A stretch of DNA of 64,000 nucleotides from Avedoeria sp964651245 (lineage in GTDB: Bacteria; Chloroflexota; Anaerolineae; Epilineales; Epilineaceae): assembly GCA_964651245.1 (NCBI GenBank), contig CAZYVI010000017.1, positions 42,956 through 106,955 of the forward strand. The letters are read 5' to 3'. A model generated the notes under the pieces. That model was given only the letters and a program-made list of their open reading frames with translations. It searched no databases and was not told where the DNA came from. Below, piece by piece: positions 28,160 to 35,362 of this stretch. How positions within the stretch are numbered: the stretch's first letter is position 1; every line of letters starts with the position of its first letter. Made by a program: the position numbers and the translations under genes.

Positions 28160-28176
28160 TTGCAGATTCATTGCAG
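28160..28176 (-). promoter_or_regulatory. TTGCAG direct repeats, possible BTAD/SARP binding site
   Basis: TTGCAG at 28160-28165 and 28171-28176 repeat with 11-base spacing in an AT-richer patch about 66 bases upstream of the BTAD gene start; a third copy in the opposite orientation lies just inside the gene near 28070. SARP proteins are known to bind short direct repeats spaced 11 or 22 bases. Autoregulation is an inference. Confidence 0.35.
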
Positions 28177-28274
28177 CCGCGCGGCCGCCGGTCTCACCCG
28201 CGCCCGCCCGCGTCGTCCGTCGCACGGCGCCCGTCGGTCCAGCGGGTCCCTCGCAGCCTGTCGGCCGGTCAGGC

Positions 28275-29003
28275 TCACGGCAGCCCGTCGGGGCGCCAGG
28301 CGTCGCCGAGGGCGCGCTCCAGTTGGTCGAGCAGCATCGAGGCGGCGAGCGCGCGCAGCCCGAACCGGCTGGCGGCGCCCGGGCCGCCGTCGTCGGCGCC
28401 GTCGCGCGCGCCGCCGCCGACGGCATCGCGCCAGGCGGCGGCGAGGGCGTCGGCCGGCAGGGCCGGGCCGCCGCCGGCGGCGCGCTCCAGCGCCCGCAGC
28501 CGGTCCGACACCAGTGCGACGCCCAGGTTCAGGCGCCGCAGGACGGTGCGGCGCGAGCAGGCGCCGACCCGCTCGATCCGCTGCGCCGGCCAGCGCGACG
28601 GCGCCGCGAAGCGGTGGTAGAGCACGCTGAACGCCTCGCGCTCGACGTCGCCGGCGGCGAAGTCGTCGAACAGGGCGGCTTCGTCGGCCGCCGGCGCCGC
28701 GCCGTCGTCGTGCGCCCCGCCGCGGTGCCGGCCCAGGGCGTCGGCGACGAGGGCGCGCAGCAGCTCGGCCAGGGCGCGCGCCCTGGCCGTCGGATCGTCG
28801 GCGGCGTCGGGCGGGAGGAGGGGGCGCAGGGCGCGCAGCGCGCACAGCGGGTGGCCCGCCAGCGCCGTCGGGCGGCGCAGCAGGCGAAGCGCGGCCGCCA
28901 CGTCGTCTTCGGCGATCACGACGGGTCGTCGGGCGGTCGGCGCGGCGGGCGCGCCGTCGGCGACCACGCGCAGCTCGGGCGGGGCGGGGTGTCGGCGGGG
29001 CAT
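28275..29003 (-). CDS. Unidentified HTH-like protein next to the BTAD regulator
   Basis: 242 residues, no recognised family. The N-terminal 35 are Pro/Ala rich. The middle is alpha-helical with many Ala/Leu/Arg. A segment near 140-185, YHRFAAPSRWPAQRIERV followed by CSRRTVLRRLNLGV, looks like a helix-turn-helix of the type that precedes regulatory ATPases in filamentous or multicellular bacteria, where a sigma-region-4-like helix pair selects DNA. The C-terminus after about 190 is helical (RFGLRALAASMLLDQLERAL). The ATG at 29003 is 9 bases after a GAGGA. Same strand as the BTAD gene, 180 bases upstream of it, and 188 bases downstream of the CapA-type gene. It may be a regulator that works with the BTAD protein. 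It could also be wrongly bounded at the N-terminus. Confidence 0.5.
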   Translation of the reverse strand: MPRRHPAPPELRVVADGAPAAPTARRPVVIAEDDVAAALRLLRRPTALAGHPLCALRALRPLLPPDAADDPTARARALAELLRALVADALGRHRGGAHDDGAAPAADEAALFDDFAAGDVEREAFSVLYHRFAAPSRWPAQRIERVGACSRRTVLRRLNLGVALVSDRLRALERAAGGGPALPADALAAAWRDAVGGGARDGADDGGPGAASRFGLRALAASMLLDQLERALGDAWRPDGLP

Positions 29004-29103
29004 GGCGTGGTCCTCGGGTGCGTCGGCGGCGGGCCGGCCCGGTGGCCGGACGGCGCCAGGATGCCGGGCTGCCGTCACGTCACGGTCGCACCGCCGTCCG
29101 CCT

Positions 29104-29147
29104 CACGTCGCGCCCACGTCGCGCCCACGTCGCGCCCACGTCGCGCG
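29104..29147. repeat. Four tandem copies of an 11-base repeat
   Basis: CACGTCGCGCC repeats at 29104, 29115 and 29126, with a fourth copy at 29137 differing in the last base; more degenerate CGTGCGTC units follow to about 29170. It is in the gap between the CapA-type and HTH-like genes. It is too short and regular for CRISPR, and looks like a replication-slippage repeat. Confidence 0.7.
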
Positions 29148-29191
29148 TGCGTCTCGCGTGCGTCGCGCCGCGGCCGCCCGACCGCCGCGCC

Positions 29192-30355
29192 TCAGGGCGC
29201 GGGCCGCAGGTCGAGCGCGCCGCCGGGCTGGAGCGCGAGCTGGGGACCGCGCCGGCCGGGCCGGGTGGACGCGGTGCCCCGCTGCGCCGCCACCACGCCG
29301 GACCTGTCGACGACGACCTCGAGCGCCAGGCCGTCGCGGGTCGCGGCGGTGGTCCATTGGTCGAACAGCGCATTGCCCAGCGCGTACGCCACCAAGGCCG
29401 GCCGGCGCGTCGCCGCTCGGCCGGTGGCGACCCACTCGACGGGCTGCACGACGTGCGGGTGGGCGCCGACGACGAGGTCGGCGCCGGCGACCACGAGCGC
29501 GCGGGCCAGGCGGCGCTCGATCGGCCGCGGCGCGGCCTCGCCCTCGACGCCCCAGTGCATCACGACGACGACGACGTCGGCAGCCGACCGCGCGGCGGCG
29601 ACGTCGCGCTCCGCCGCCCCCGGCGCGGCGGCGTCGAGGACGGCGATGGCGTCCGCCGCCTGGTCACGGTCGGTGCCCGGCCCGAGGACGGTCGTGTACG
29701 CCAGCAGAGCGACGCGCAGTGCGCCGACCCGGCGGATCGCCGCCGCGCCAGGACCCGGGCGATCCGCCGGCGGCGCCGCACCGCCGCGCCCGCCGATCGC
29801 CGTCACGCCGGCCGCCGCCAGCGCCGCCGCGGTCCGCCGCAGGCCGTCGACGCCGGCGTCGAGGCTGTGGTTGTTGGCGAGCGACACGACGTCGACGCCG
29901 GCACGGGCCAGCGCGCCGGCCGCCGCGGTGGGCCCGGCGAGGTCGATACGGCCGGGCGCGGCGCCGCCGTCCGGTCCGGGCGGCGCGAGCGGCCCCTCGA
30001 GGTTGGCGATCGTCAGGTCGGGCGCCCGGAGCGCCGCGCGGGCCGGCGCGAGCGGCGCGTCGGCGCCGTGGCGGGCGACGGCGGTGGCGATGGCGCGGCC
30101 GAACGTGACGTCGCCCAGGAACAGGAGGCGGGCGGTCGGCGGCTGGACCGCCTCGTCGGCGACGTCGACCCTCGGCCCCGCGCCGGCGGGCGGCGTCGCG
30201 CCGGCCGCGTGTGGGCCGGGGGTGGCCGCCCCGGCCAGCGCCAGCGCGCCGATCACGCCGCGCCAGGCACGACAGGGGGTGGCGCGGCGGGCGGGGCGGC
30301 GGTCGGGGCGGAGCGCGGCGCCGCGGGCGGCGCGGCGCACGGTCGCGGGGCTCAT
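29192..30355 (-). CDS. CapA-family (poly-gamma-glutamate synthesis-type) metallophosphatase-fold protein
   Basis: 387 residues. The signal-like N-terminus (basic, then GVIGALALAGAATPG) suggests export or membrane anchoring. The domain has LFLGDVTFGR near 74, NLEGPLAPPG near 110, LANNHSLDAG near 150, VVVMHWGVEGE near 260 and GAHPHVVQPVEW near 290, the metal-binding motifs of PGA_cap proteins (calcineurin-like fold). CapA itself takes part in exporting or anchoring poly-gamma-glutamate; relatives without CapB/CapC nearby, as here, are of unknown role. The chosen ATG is at 30355; an in-frame ATG at 30451 would overlap the ribosome site of the divergent gene and is less likely. Confidence 0.82.
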   Translation of the reverse strand: MSPATVRRAARGAALRPDRRPARRATPCRAWRGVIGALALAGAATPGPHAAGATPPAGAGPRVDVADEAVQPPTARLLFLGDVTFGRAIATAVARHGADAPLAPARAALRAPDLTIANLEGPLAPPGPDGGAAPGRIDLAGPTAAAGALARAGVDVVSLANNHSLDAGVDGLRRTAAALAAAGVTAIGGRGGAAPPADRPGPGAAAIRRVGALRVALLAYTTVLGPGTDRDQAADAIAVLDAAAPGAAERDVAAARSAADVVVVVMHWGVEGEAAPRPIERRLARALVVAGADLVVGAHPHVVQPVEWVATGRAATRRPALVAYALGNALFDQWTTAATRDGLALEVVVDRSGVVAAQRGTASTRPGRRGPQLALQPGGALDLRPAP

Positions 30356-30376
30356 CGGCGGCTCATCGGCGGCGGC

Positions 30377-30382
30377 TATCGT
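30377..30382 (+). promoter_or_regulatory. -10-like element (TATCGT) before the thioredoxin-like gene
   Basis: TATCGT in GGCTATCGTGGCGGCC, closely like the TATCCT context before the gene at 4566. It lies about 88 bases before the ATG at 30471. The -35 region is weak. Confidence 0.3.
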
Positions 30383-30470
30383 GGCGGCCGCGCCGGCAAC
30401 CGCCGGCGCGCCCGCCGCCGCGGTCGACCGCCGCGCCGGCGGCGAGCCCATCGCTCAGGAGCGACCCACG

Positions 30471-31067
30471 ATGCGATCTCGATCCAGCCTCTGGCCGCTG
30501 GCACTGACGCTGGCCGTCGGGTGCGCGGCCCCGACGGCGGGGCCCGAGCCGGCCGCACCGCCCGCCGCCGGCGACGCCCGGCGCGACGCGGCGGCGACGG
30601 CGGTCGACCCGGCCGGCGGCGCAGCGTCCGCGTTGCCCGCCGACGCCGCCAGCGCCGGCCAGCCGATGGCGCCCGGCGCGGCCGCCGCGCCGCCCATCGA
30701 GGAAGCCGTCGGGTCGGGGTCGACCCTCGACCCCGACCGCGACTTCACCCCGACCGATCCGGCCTCGGTGCAGCTCGCCGCCGGGCGGCCGCAGCTCATC
30801 GAGTTCTATGCCGAGTGGTGACTGTCGTGCCGAGCCATGAAGCCCGTCGTGCACGGGCTCGAGGACCAGCACCGCGACCGGATCGGGTTCGTCTATCTCG
30901 ACATCGATGACCCGGCTACGCGGCCGCTCAAGGACGCGCTGGGCTTCAAGTCGCAGCCGTACTTCGTCCTGGTCGACGGCGGCGGCGCCACGGTCGCGTC
31001 GTGGCGCGGCCGAACCGACGCCGCCGAGTTCGAGGCGGCGTTCGCCGCGCTGCCGGCCCCGAACTGA
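30471..31067 (+). CDS. Predicted selenoprotein: lipoprotein-like thioredoxin with W-Sec-x-x-C motif (in-frame UGA)
   Basis: 198 residues if the in-frame TGA at 30819-30821 is read as selenocysteine (residue 117). The N-terminus (MRSRSSLWPLALTLAVGCAA) resembles a lipoprotein signal with Cys near residue 18, followed by an Ala/Pro/Asp-rich linker to about 105. The last 90 residues are a thioredoxin fold: LIEFYAEW, then UGA, then LSCRAMKPVV, so the active site is W-U-L-S-C where thioredoxins have WCxxC. It continues with YLDIDDP and SQPYFVLVDGG (the cis-Pro loop, Pro near 163) and ends PAPN with a TGA stop. A hairpin with a 7-base-pair stem and a 5-base loop lies 19-37 bases after the UGA, the position of bacterial SECIS elements. 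A CAGGAG ribosome site supports the ATG. No sel genes are in the window. If not a selenoprotein, it is a nonsense-mutated or misread gene. Confidence 0.8.
30841..30859 (+). promoter_or_regulatory. Candidate bacterial SECIS hairpin
   Basis: AGCCCGT (30841-30847) pairs perfectly with ACGGGCT (30853-30859), leaving the loop CGTGC. The loop begins 26 bases after the UGA, within the usual 16-37 range, and has G at its second position followed by U, as in known bacterial SECIS loops. An alternative outer stem pairs CGAGCC (30831-30836) with GGCTCG (30856-30861). Confidence 0.65.
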
Positions 31068-31094
31068 CGCGCCGCCATCGCCCATCGCCCGGCG

Positions 31095-33869
31095 TTACAG
31101 CAGGTCGAGCGCGTCGACGTCGACCCGCCAGCCGGGCGGCGGCGGGGCGGCGTCCAGCAGCGCGTGGCCCTCGGGCGAGCGCAGCACGATCTGCCAGCGG
31201 TAGGCGCCGCGCTGGCGATGGAAGAAGGCCGGCGCCGGGCCGAGGATGTCGGTGTAGGGCAGGCCGAGCCGCTCGGCCGCGTCGCGCAGCGCCTGGGCGT
31301 AGGCGCGCGCCGGCGGCTCGGCGGCGGCGTCGCCCAGCTCGGTGACCCACAGCAGCCGCCACAGCGGCCGCCACGGCGGGTAGCCGTGCTGGGCCCGGAA
31401 CGCGATCTCGCGGGTGTAGAAGCCGGCGTAGTCGTGGCGCGCGGCGTGGGTGATCGAGGGGTGGTCGGGGTTGTAGGTCTGGACGATGACCTGCCCGCCG
31501 GCCCCGGACCGCCCGGCGCGGCCCGCCACCTGGGCCAGCAGCTGGAACGCCCGCTCGGCGGTGCGGAAGTCGGGGAAGTGCAGCGCGGTGTCGGCCGAGA
31601 CGACGCCGACGAGCGTGACGAGCGGCAGGTCAAGGCCCTTCGTGATCATCTGGGTGCCGATCAGCACGTCGGCCTGGCCGCCGGCGAACTGGGCCAGCAG
31701 CGCGGCGTGGGCGCCGCGGTCGGCCGTGGTGTCGGCGTCCCAGCGCAGGGTGCGGACGCCGGGGAATGCCGCCTGGGTCTCGCGCTCGAGGCGCTCGGTG
31801 CCGAGCCCGACGTAGCGGATCCGGGCGCCGGCGCAGCGCGGGCAGAGCATCGGCGGCGCCTCGGCGTGGCCGCAGCCGTGGCACACCAGCCGCGCCGCCG
31901 CCCGGCCCGGCCGCGGTCCGTCGAGGCCGGCGACGTGCTGGGTGAGCGGCGCGTCGCAGCGCGGGCAGCACTGGACGTGGCCGCAGTCGCGGCACTGGAC
32001 GAACGTGGCGCTGCCGCGGCGGTTCAGGAACAGGATCGCCTGCTCGCCCGCCGCCAGGACCCGCTGCAGCGCGGCGGCCAGCGGCCGGCTGAACACCGAG
32101 GTGTTGCCGGCGCGCAGCTCGGCGCGGAGATCGACGATCCGCACCGGCGGCAGCTCGCCCATCGCCGCCTCGCCGCCCGCGGCGCGCGGGTCCGTGGGCA
32201 CGACCCGCCGCGGTAGCTCGAGCAGGTCCCAGACGCCGCGCCGCGCCCGCCAGTACGACGTCACGGCCGGGGTGGCGCTGCCGAGCACGACCGCCGCGCC
32301 GTGCCGGCCGGCGCGCTGGATCGCGACGTCGGTGGCGTGGTAGCGGGGCGTGCGGTCCTGCTTGTAGGCGTCGGCGTGCTCCTCGTCGACGACGATCAGC
32401 CCCAGGTCGGGCAGCGGGCTGAACACGGCCGAGCGCGATCCGACGACGACCGTCACCCTGCCATCGCGCGCGGCGTGCCATGCCGCGCGGCGCTCGGCCG
32501 CCGTGAGGCCGGAGTGCCAGACGCCGACCCGCCCGGGGAAGCGGGCCTCGAACCGGTCGAGCATCTGCGGCGTCAGCGCGATCTCGGGCACCAGGACGAT
32601 CGCGCGCCGGCCGGCGGCGGCCACGTGCTCGATGGCCCGCAGGTAGAGCTCGGTCTTGCCGCTGCCCGTCACGCCGTGCAGCAGCGCCACCGGCGCCCCG
32701 GTGCCCTGGCCGGCCCGTCGCGGCGCCTCGTCGAGCCGCGGCTCGAGCCGCGCCAGGGCGGCCGCCTGGTCGGCGGTGAGGGGCGGGCGCGGCGCGGCCG
32801 ACGGCGGGTGGCCCGCCGCGCCGCCGCCGGCCAGGCGGCCGGCGCCGAGCGCGATGAGGTCGGCTGCCGCCAGGGCCCGCAGCGTGGCCGGCGTGGCGGC
32901 CGTGGCCTGGGTGACCTCGGCCGCGGGGGCGGCGCCGCCGGCGGCGGCGAGGTAGTCCAGGGCCGCGAGGTGGGCGGTGGTGCGACGCAGGGCGTGCTCG
33001 GCGGCCCGCGCCCGAGCCCCATGCGCGGCGAGCACGACGACGTCGGGCTCGCCGGCCGTGGCGGCGGCCACGGTGACCAGCCCGGCCGTCACGAGCGCGT
33101 CGACGGCGCGCCGGCTGGCGCCGGTGGCCGCCCGGAGTTCGGCCGTCGAAGGCAAGACGATGTCCGGGCGCCGCAGCCAGGCCAGGGCATCGGCCGCGGC
33201 GTGCGGCCGGAGCGCCGCCAGACGGGCGTCGACCGTGGCGGCGTCGTCGACGAGGCGGCGGGCGTGCAGGGGGCCCGCCGCCGCGCGCGGCGCCGCCGCG
33301 TCGAGCTCGACGACGAGGCCGGCGGCGAGGGCCGCGGCCAAGGTCGGCGCGAAGGCGCGCGGCGGGACGGCCCGCCGCAGCGCGGCCTCGGAGCGCACGC
33401 GCTGCCGTCCGAACGCGCCCACCAGCGCCAGCAGCGTCGGCTCGGCGCCGAAGGCGGGCACGGCGGCGTCGGTGCGGCGGAAGCGACGGGCTGGGCGCGT
33501 CTCGGTGCCGGGCGGCAGCAGCGGTTGGAGGCACGCGAACAGCGGCGCGCGGTAGTGGTCGGCCATCCAGCGCGCCAGCGCCACGTCGGCCGGCGCCAGC
33601 CACGGGCCGTCGCCGACGACGGCCTCGACGTCGCGCACGCCGCTGACGTCGGTCCGCGCCGCCAGGCCGACGACGACGCCGACGAGCCGCCGGCGGCCGA
33701 ACGGCACCCGCACCGCCCGGCCGACCGCGATGGCGCCGGCCAGGTGGGGCGGGATGCCGTACGTGAACGGTTCGGCGCGGAACGCGACGTTCGCACGACG
33801 CGGCCGGCCGGCGTCGACCGGTACGTCGACGGCGACGTCGGCGTAGCGCCAGCCGTCGGCCTCGGTCAT
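31095..33869 (-). CDS. priA: Primosomal protein N' (PriA), replication restart helicase
   Basis: 924 residues, longer than Escherichia coli PriA (732), mainly through Ala-rich inserts in the N-terminal part. PriA recognises stalled forks and loads the replicative helicase. The N-terminal 3'-DNA-binding domain is present (AFRAEPFTYGIPPHL, VGRAVRVPFGRRRLVGVVVG), then a winged-helix region. Helicase motifs: LLHGVTGSGKTELYLR near 396, DEEH near 494, GSATPAV near 523. The zinc-binding segment has CRDCGHVQCCPRC near 630 and CHGCGHAE..LCPRC near 660-680, eight cysteines in four pairs. GTQMITKGLDLP near 745 is motif V, and VAGRAGRSG near 790 motif VI. It is 64 bases after gmk, last in the GNAT-R3H-tmk-gmk-priA run, and convergent with the selenoprotein gene. 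Confidence 0.95.
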   Translation of the reverse strand: MTEADGWRYADVAVDVPVDAGRPRRANVAFRAEPFTYGIPPHLAGAIAVGRAVRVPFGRRRLVGVVVGLAARTDVSGVRDVEAVVGDGPWLAPADVALARWMADHYRAPLFACLQPLLPPGTETRPARRFRRTDAAVPAFGAEPTLLALVGAFGRQRVRSEAALRRAVPPRAFAPTLAAALAAGLVVELDAAAPRAAAGPLHARRLVDDAATVDARLAALRPHAAADALAWLRRPDIVLPSTAELRAATGASRRAVDALVTAGLVTVAAATAGEPDVVVLAAHGARARAAEHALRRTTAHLAALDYLAAAGGAAPAAEVTQATAATPATLRALAAADLIALGAGRLAGGGAAGHPPSAAPRPPLTADQAAALARLEPRLDEAPRRAGQGTGAPVALLHGVTGSGKTELYLRAIEHVAAAGRRAIVLVPEIALTPQMLDRFEARFPGRVGVWHSGLTAAERRAAWHAARDGRVTVVVGSRSAVFSPLPDLGLIVVDEEHADAYKQDRTPRYHATDVAIQRAGRHGAAVVLGSATPAVTSYWRARRGVWDLLELPRRVVPTDPRAAGGEAAMGELPPVRIVDLRAELRAGNTSVFSRPLAAALQRVLAAGEQAILFLNRRGSATFVQCRDCGHVQCCPRCDAPLTQHVAGLDGPRPGRAAARLVCHGCGHAEAPPMLCPRCAGARIRYVGLGTERLERETQAAFPGVRTLRWDADTTADRGAHAALLAQFAGGQADVLIGTQMITKGLDLPLVTLVGVVSADTALHFPDFRTAERAFQLLAQVAGRAGRSGAGGQVIVQTYNPDHPSITHAARHDYAGFYTREIAFRAQHGYPPWRPLWRLLWVTELGDAAAEPPARAYAQALRDAAERLGLPYTDILGPAPAFFHRQRGAYRWQIVLRSPEGHALLDAAPPPPGWRVDVDALDLL

Positions 33870-33933
33870 CGCGGGCGGGGTGGCGCGGCGGGCCGGGCGG
33901 CGCGCCGGTCGGCGCCGGCCGGCCCGTCGGCGA

Positions 33934-34647
33934 TCACAAGACGATCGGCGCCCCGCGCGCGACGCGGGCGACGCGGTGCTTCTCGGCGCGGATGATCGCG
34001 GTGATCGTGTCGACGGTCGAGTCCAGGCAGTCGCGCCGGTTCACCACCACGTAGTCGAAGTCGGCCGCCAGGCGCATCTCCTCGCGGGCGGTGGCGATGC
34101 GGATCTTGAGGAGGTCGGCCGGCTCGCTCTTGCGCTCGCGCAGCCGCCGCTCGAGCTCGGCGACGCTCTCGGCCACCAGGAAGATCAGGATCGCGTCCGG
34201 CACCAGCTTGCGGATCGTGCGCGCGCCCTGGACGTCGATGCGCAGCACGACGTCGAGGCCGCTGGCCAGCGCGTCGCGCACCTGCTGCTTGGGGATGCCC
34301 TTGTAGTCGCCGTAGACGAGGGCGTACTCCAGGAGCTCGCCCTGGTCGATCATCTCGGCGAACTCGGCGACGCTCATGAAGTGGTAGTCGAGGCCGTCGA
34401 CCTCGGTCGTGCGGCGGGGTCGGGTGGTGGCCGTCACGACGAAGTGAAACGGGAAGCCGCTGGCCTTCATCGCCTTGAGCGCCTCGTCCTTGCCGACGCC
34501 CGACGGACCCGAGAGCACGATGAGCTGGGCCGGCGGGTCGAGGAATCGTTCGACGAACGTGTCGCGGACGTCGGCGGCCGCCTCGTCGAGGCCGGCGGCG
34601 CCGTCCGCGGCGTCGGTCGGGGCGCTCGGTTGGGGCTCGACGATCAC
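33934..34647 (-). CDS. gmk: Guanylate kinase
   Basis: 237 residues, about 30 longer than usual at the N-terminus. It phosphorylates GMP to GDP. The P-loop SGPSGVGKDE is near residue 42, slightly unusual in having Asp-Glu where Ser/Thr follows the Lys in most relatives. TTRPRR near 67 and DYHFMS near 79 are the GMP-binding region, then YGDYKGIPKQQV near 107, and RIDVQGARTIRK near 126 is the catalytic Asp/Gly loop. The GTG start at 34647, preceded by AAGGA about 10 bases upstream, avoids the 41-base overlap with tmk that an upstream ATG would cause. The N-terminal 35 residues are acidic and Ala rich. Between tmk and priA in the same direction. Confidence 0.92.
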   Translation of the reverse strand: MIVEPQPSAPTDAADGAAGLDEAAADVRDTFVERFLDPPAQLIVLSGPSGVGKDEALKAMKASGFPFHFVVTATTRPRRTTEVDGLDYHFMSVAEFAEMIDQGELLEYALVYGDYKGIPKQQVRDALASGLDVVLRIDVQGARTIRKLVPDAILIFLVAESVAELERRLRERKSEPADLLKIRIATAREEMRLAADFDYVVVNRRDCLDSTVDTITAIIRAEKHRVARVARGAPIVL

Positions 34648-34690
34648 GGCAGCGGCGGTCCTTGTCGACAGCGGGTGAAGCCGGGCATTG

Positions 34691-35362
34691 TCATCGCGCC
34701 GCGCGGCGCTGTCCAGCCGCCGTCGGCGCACCCTCGACGTCGAGCGCCGCGATCGCCGCCCACACCGCGGCTTCGACCGCCTCGAGCGGCGCGCCGGCGT
34801 CGACGGTCCGCCAGCGGTCCGGCTCGGCCGCCGCCAGGGCCCGGTAGCCGGCGGCGACCCGCTCGTGGAACGCCACGCTCTCGGCGTCGAGGCGGGTGAT
34901 CGCGCCGCCCTCGGCGTGGCGGCGGCGCAAGCCCTCGGCCACGTCGAGGTCGAGCAGCAGCGTCCGGTCGGGCACGAGGCCGCCGGTCGCGAAGTCGTTC
35001 AGCGTCCGCAGCGCCGCGAGGTCGAGGCCGCGGCCGTGGCCTTGGTAGGCCAGCGTCGAGTCGGTGAACCGGTCGCACAGCACCAGGCAGCCGTTCGCCA
35101 GCGCCGGTCGGATCACGAGCCCGACGAGCTCGGCGCGGGCGGCGCCGAACAGCAGCGCTTCGGCGGCGGGCCGGAGCCCGGCGCCCGTGCGCTGGAGCAG
35201 GATCTCGCGCACCCGCTCGCCGCTGGGGGTGCCGCCGGGCTCGCGCGTCTCGACGACCGCCCGACCGGCCTCGCGCAGCCGCTGGGCGACGCGGCGCAGC
35301 ACGGTCGTCTTGCCGGCGCCCTCGGGGCCTTCGAAGGTGACGAGCCGTCCGGGAGCGCTCAT
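34691..35362 (-). CDS. tmk: Thymidylate kinase
   Basis: 223 residues, of normal size. It converts dTMP to dTDP. The P-loop FEGPEGAGKTT is at residues 10-20, EPGGTPSGE near 41 holds the DRX-like Arg/Glu and base-binding region, DRFTDSTLAYQG near 96 is the dTMP-binding motif, and LLLDLDVAEGLRRR near 135 leads into the lid. It is a canonical enzyme. The ATG overlaps the stop of the AAA/R3H gene in an ATGA, so translation is coupled. Gmk starts 43 bases after its stop. The C-terminal tail is short and basic. Confidence 0.95.
   Translation of the reverse strand: MSAPGRLVTFEGPEGAGKTTVLRRVAQRLREAGRAVVETREPGGTPSGERVREILLQRTGAGLRPAAEALLFGAARAELVGLVIRPALANGCLVLCDRFTDSTLAYQGHGRGLDLAALRTLNDFATGGLVPDRTLLLDLDVAEGLRRRHAEGGAITRLDAESVAFHERVAAGYRALAAAEPDRWRTVDAGAPLEAVEAAVWAAIAALDVEGAPTAAGQRRAAR

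Noticed and set aside
29104..29170. CRISPR array.
   Set aside because: Units are 11 bases with no spacers and no cas genes nearby.
30837..31067. A separate small protein starting at the ATG at 30837.
   Set aside because: It begins in the middle of the thioredoxin fold, lacks a ribosome site, and the upstream frame supplies the missing strand and active-site Trp. A UGA-read single gene explains the locus better.
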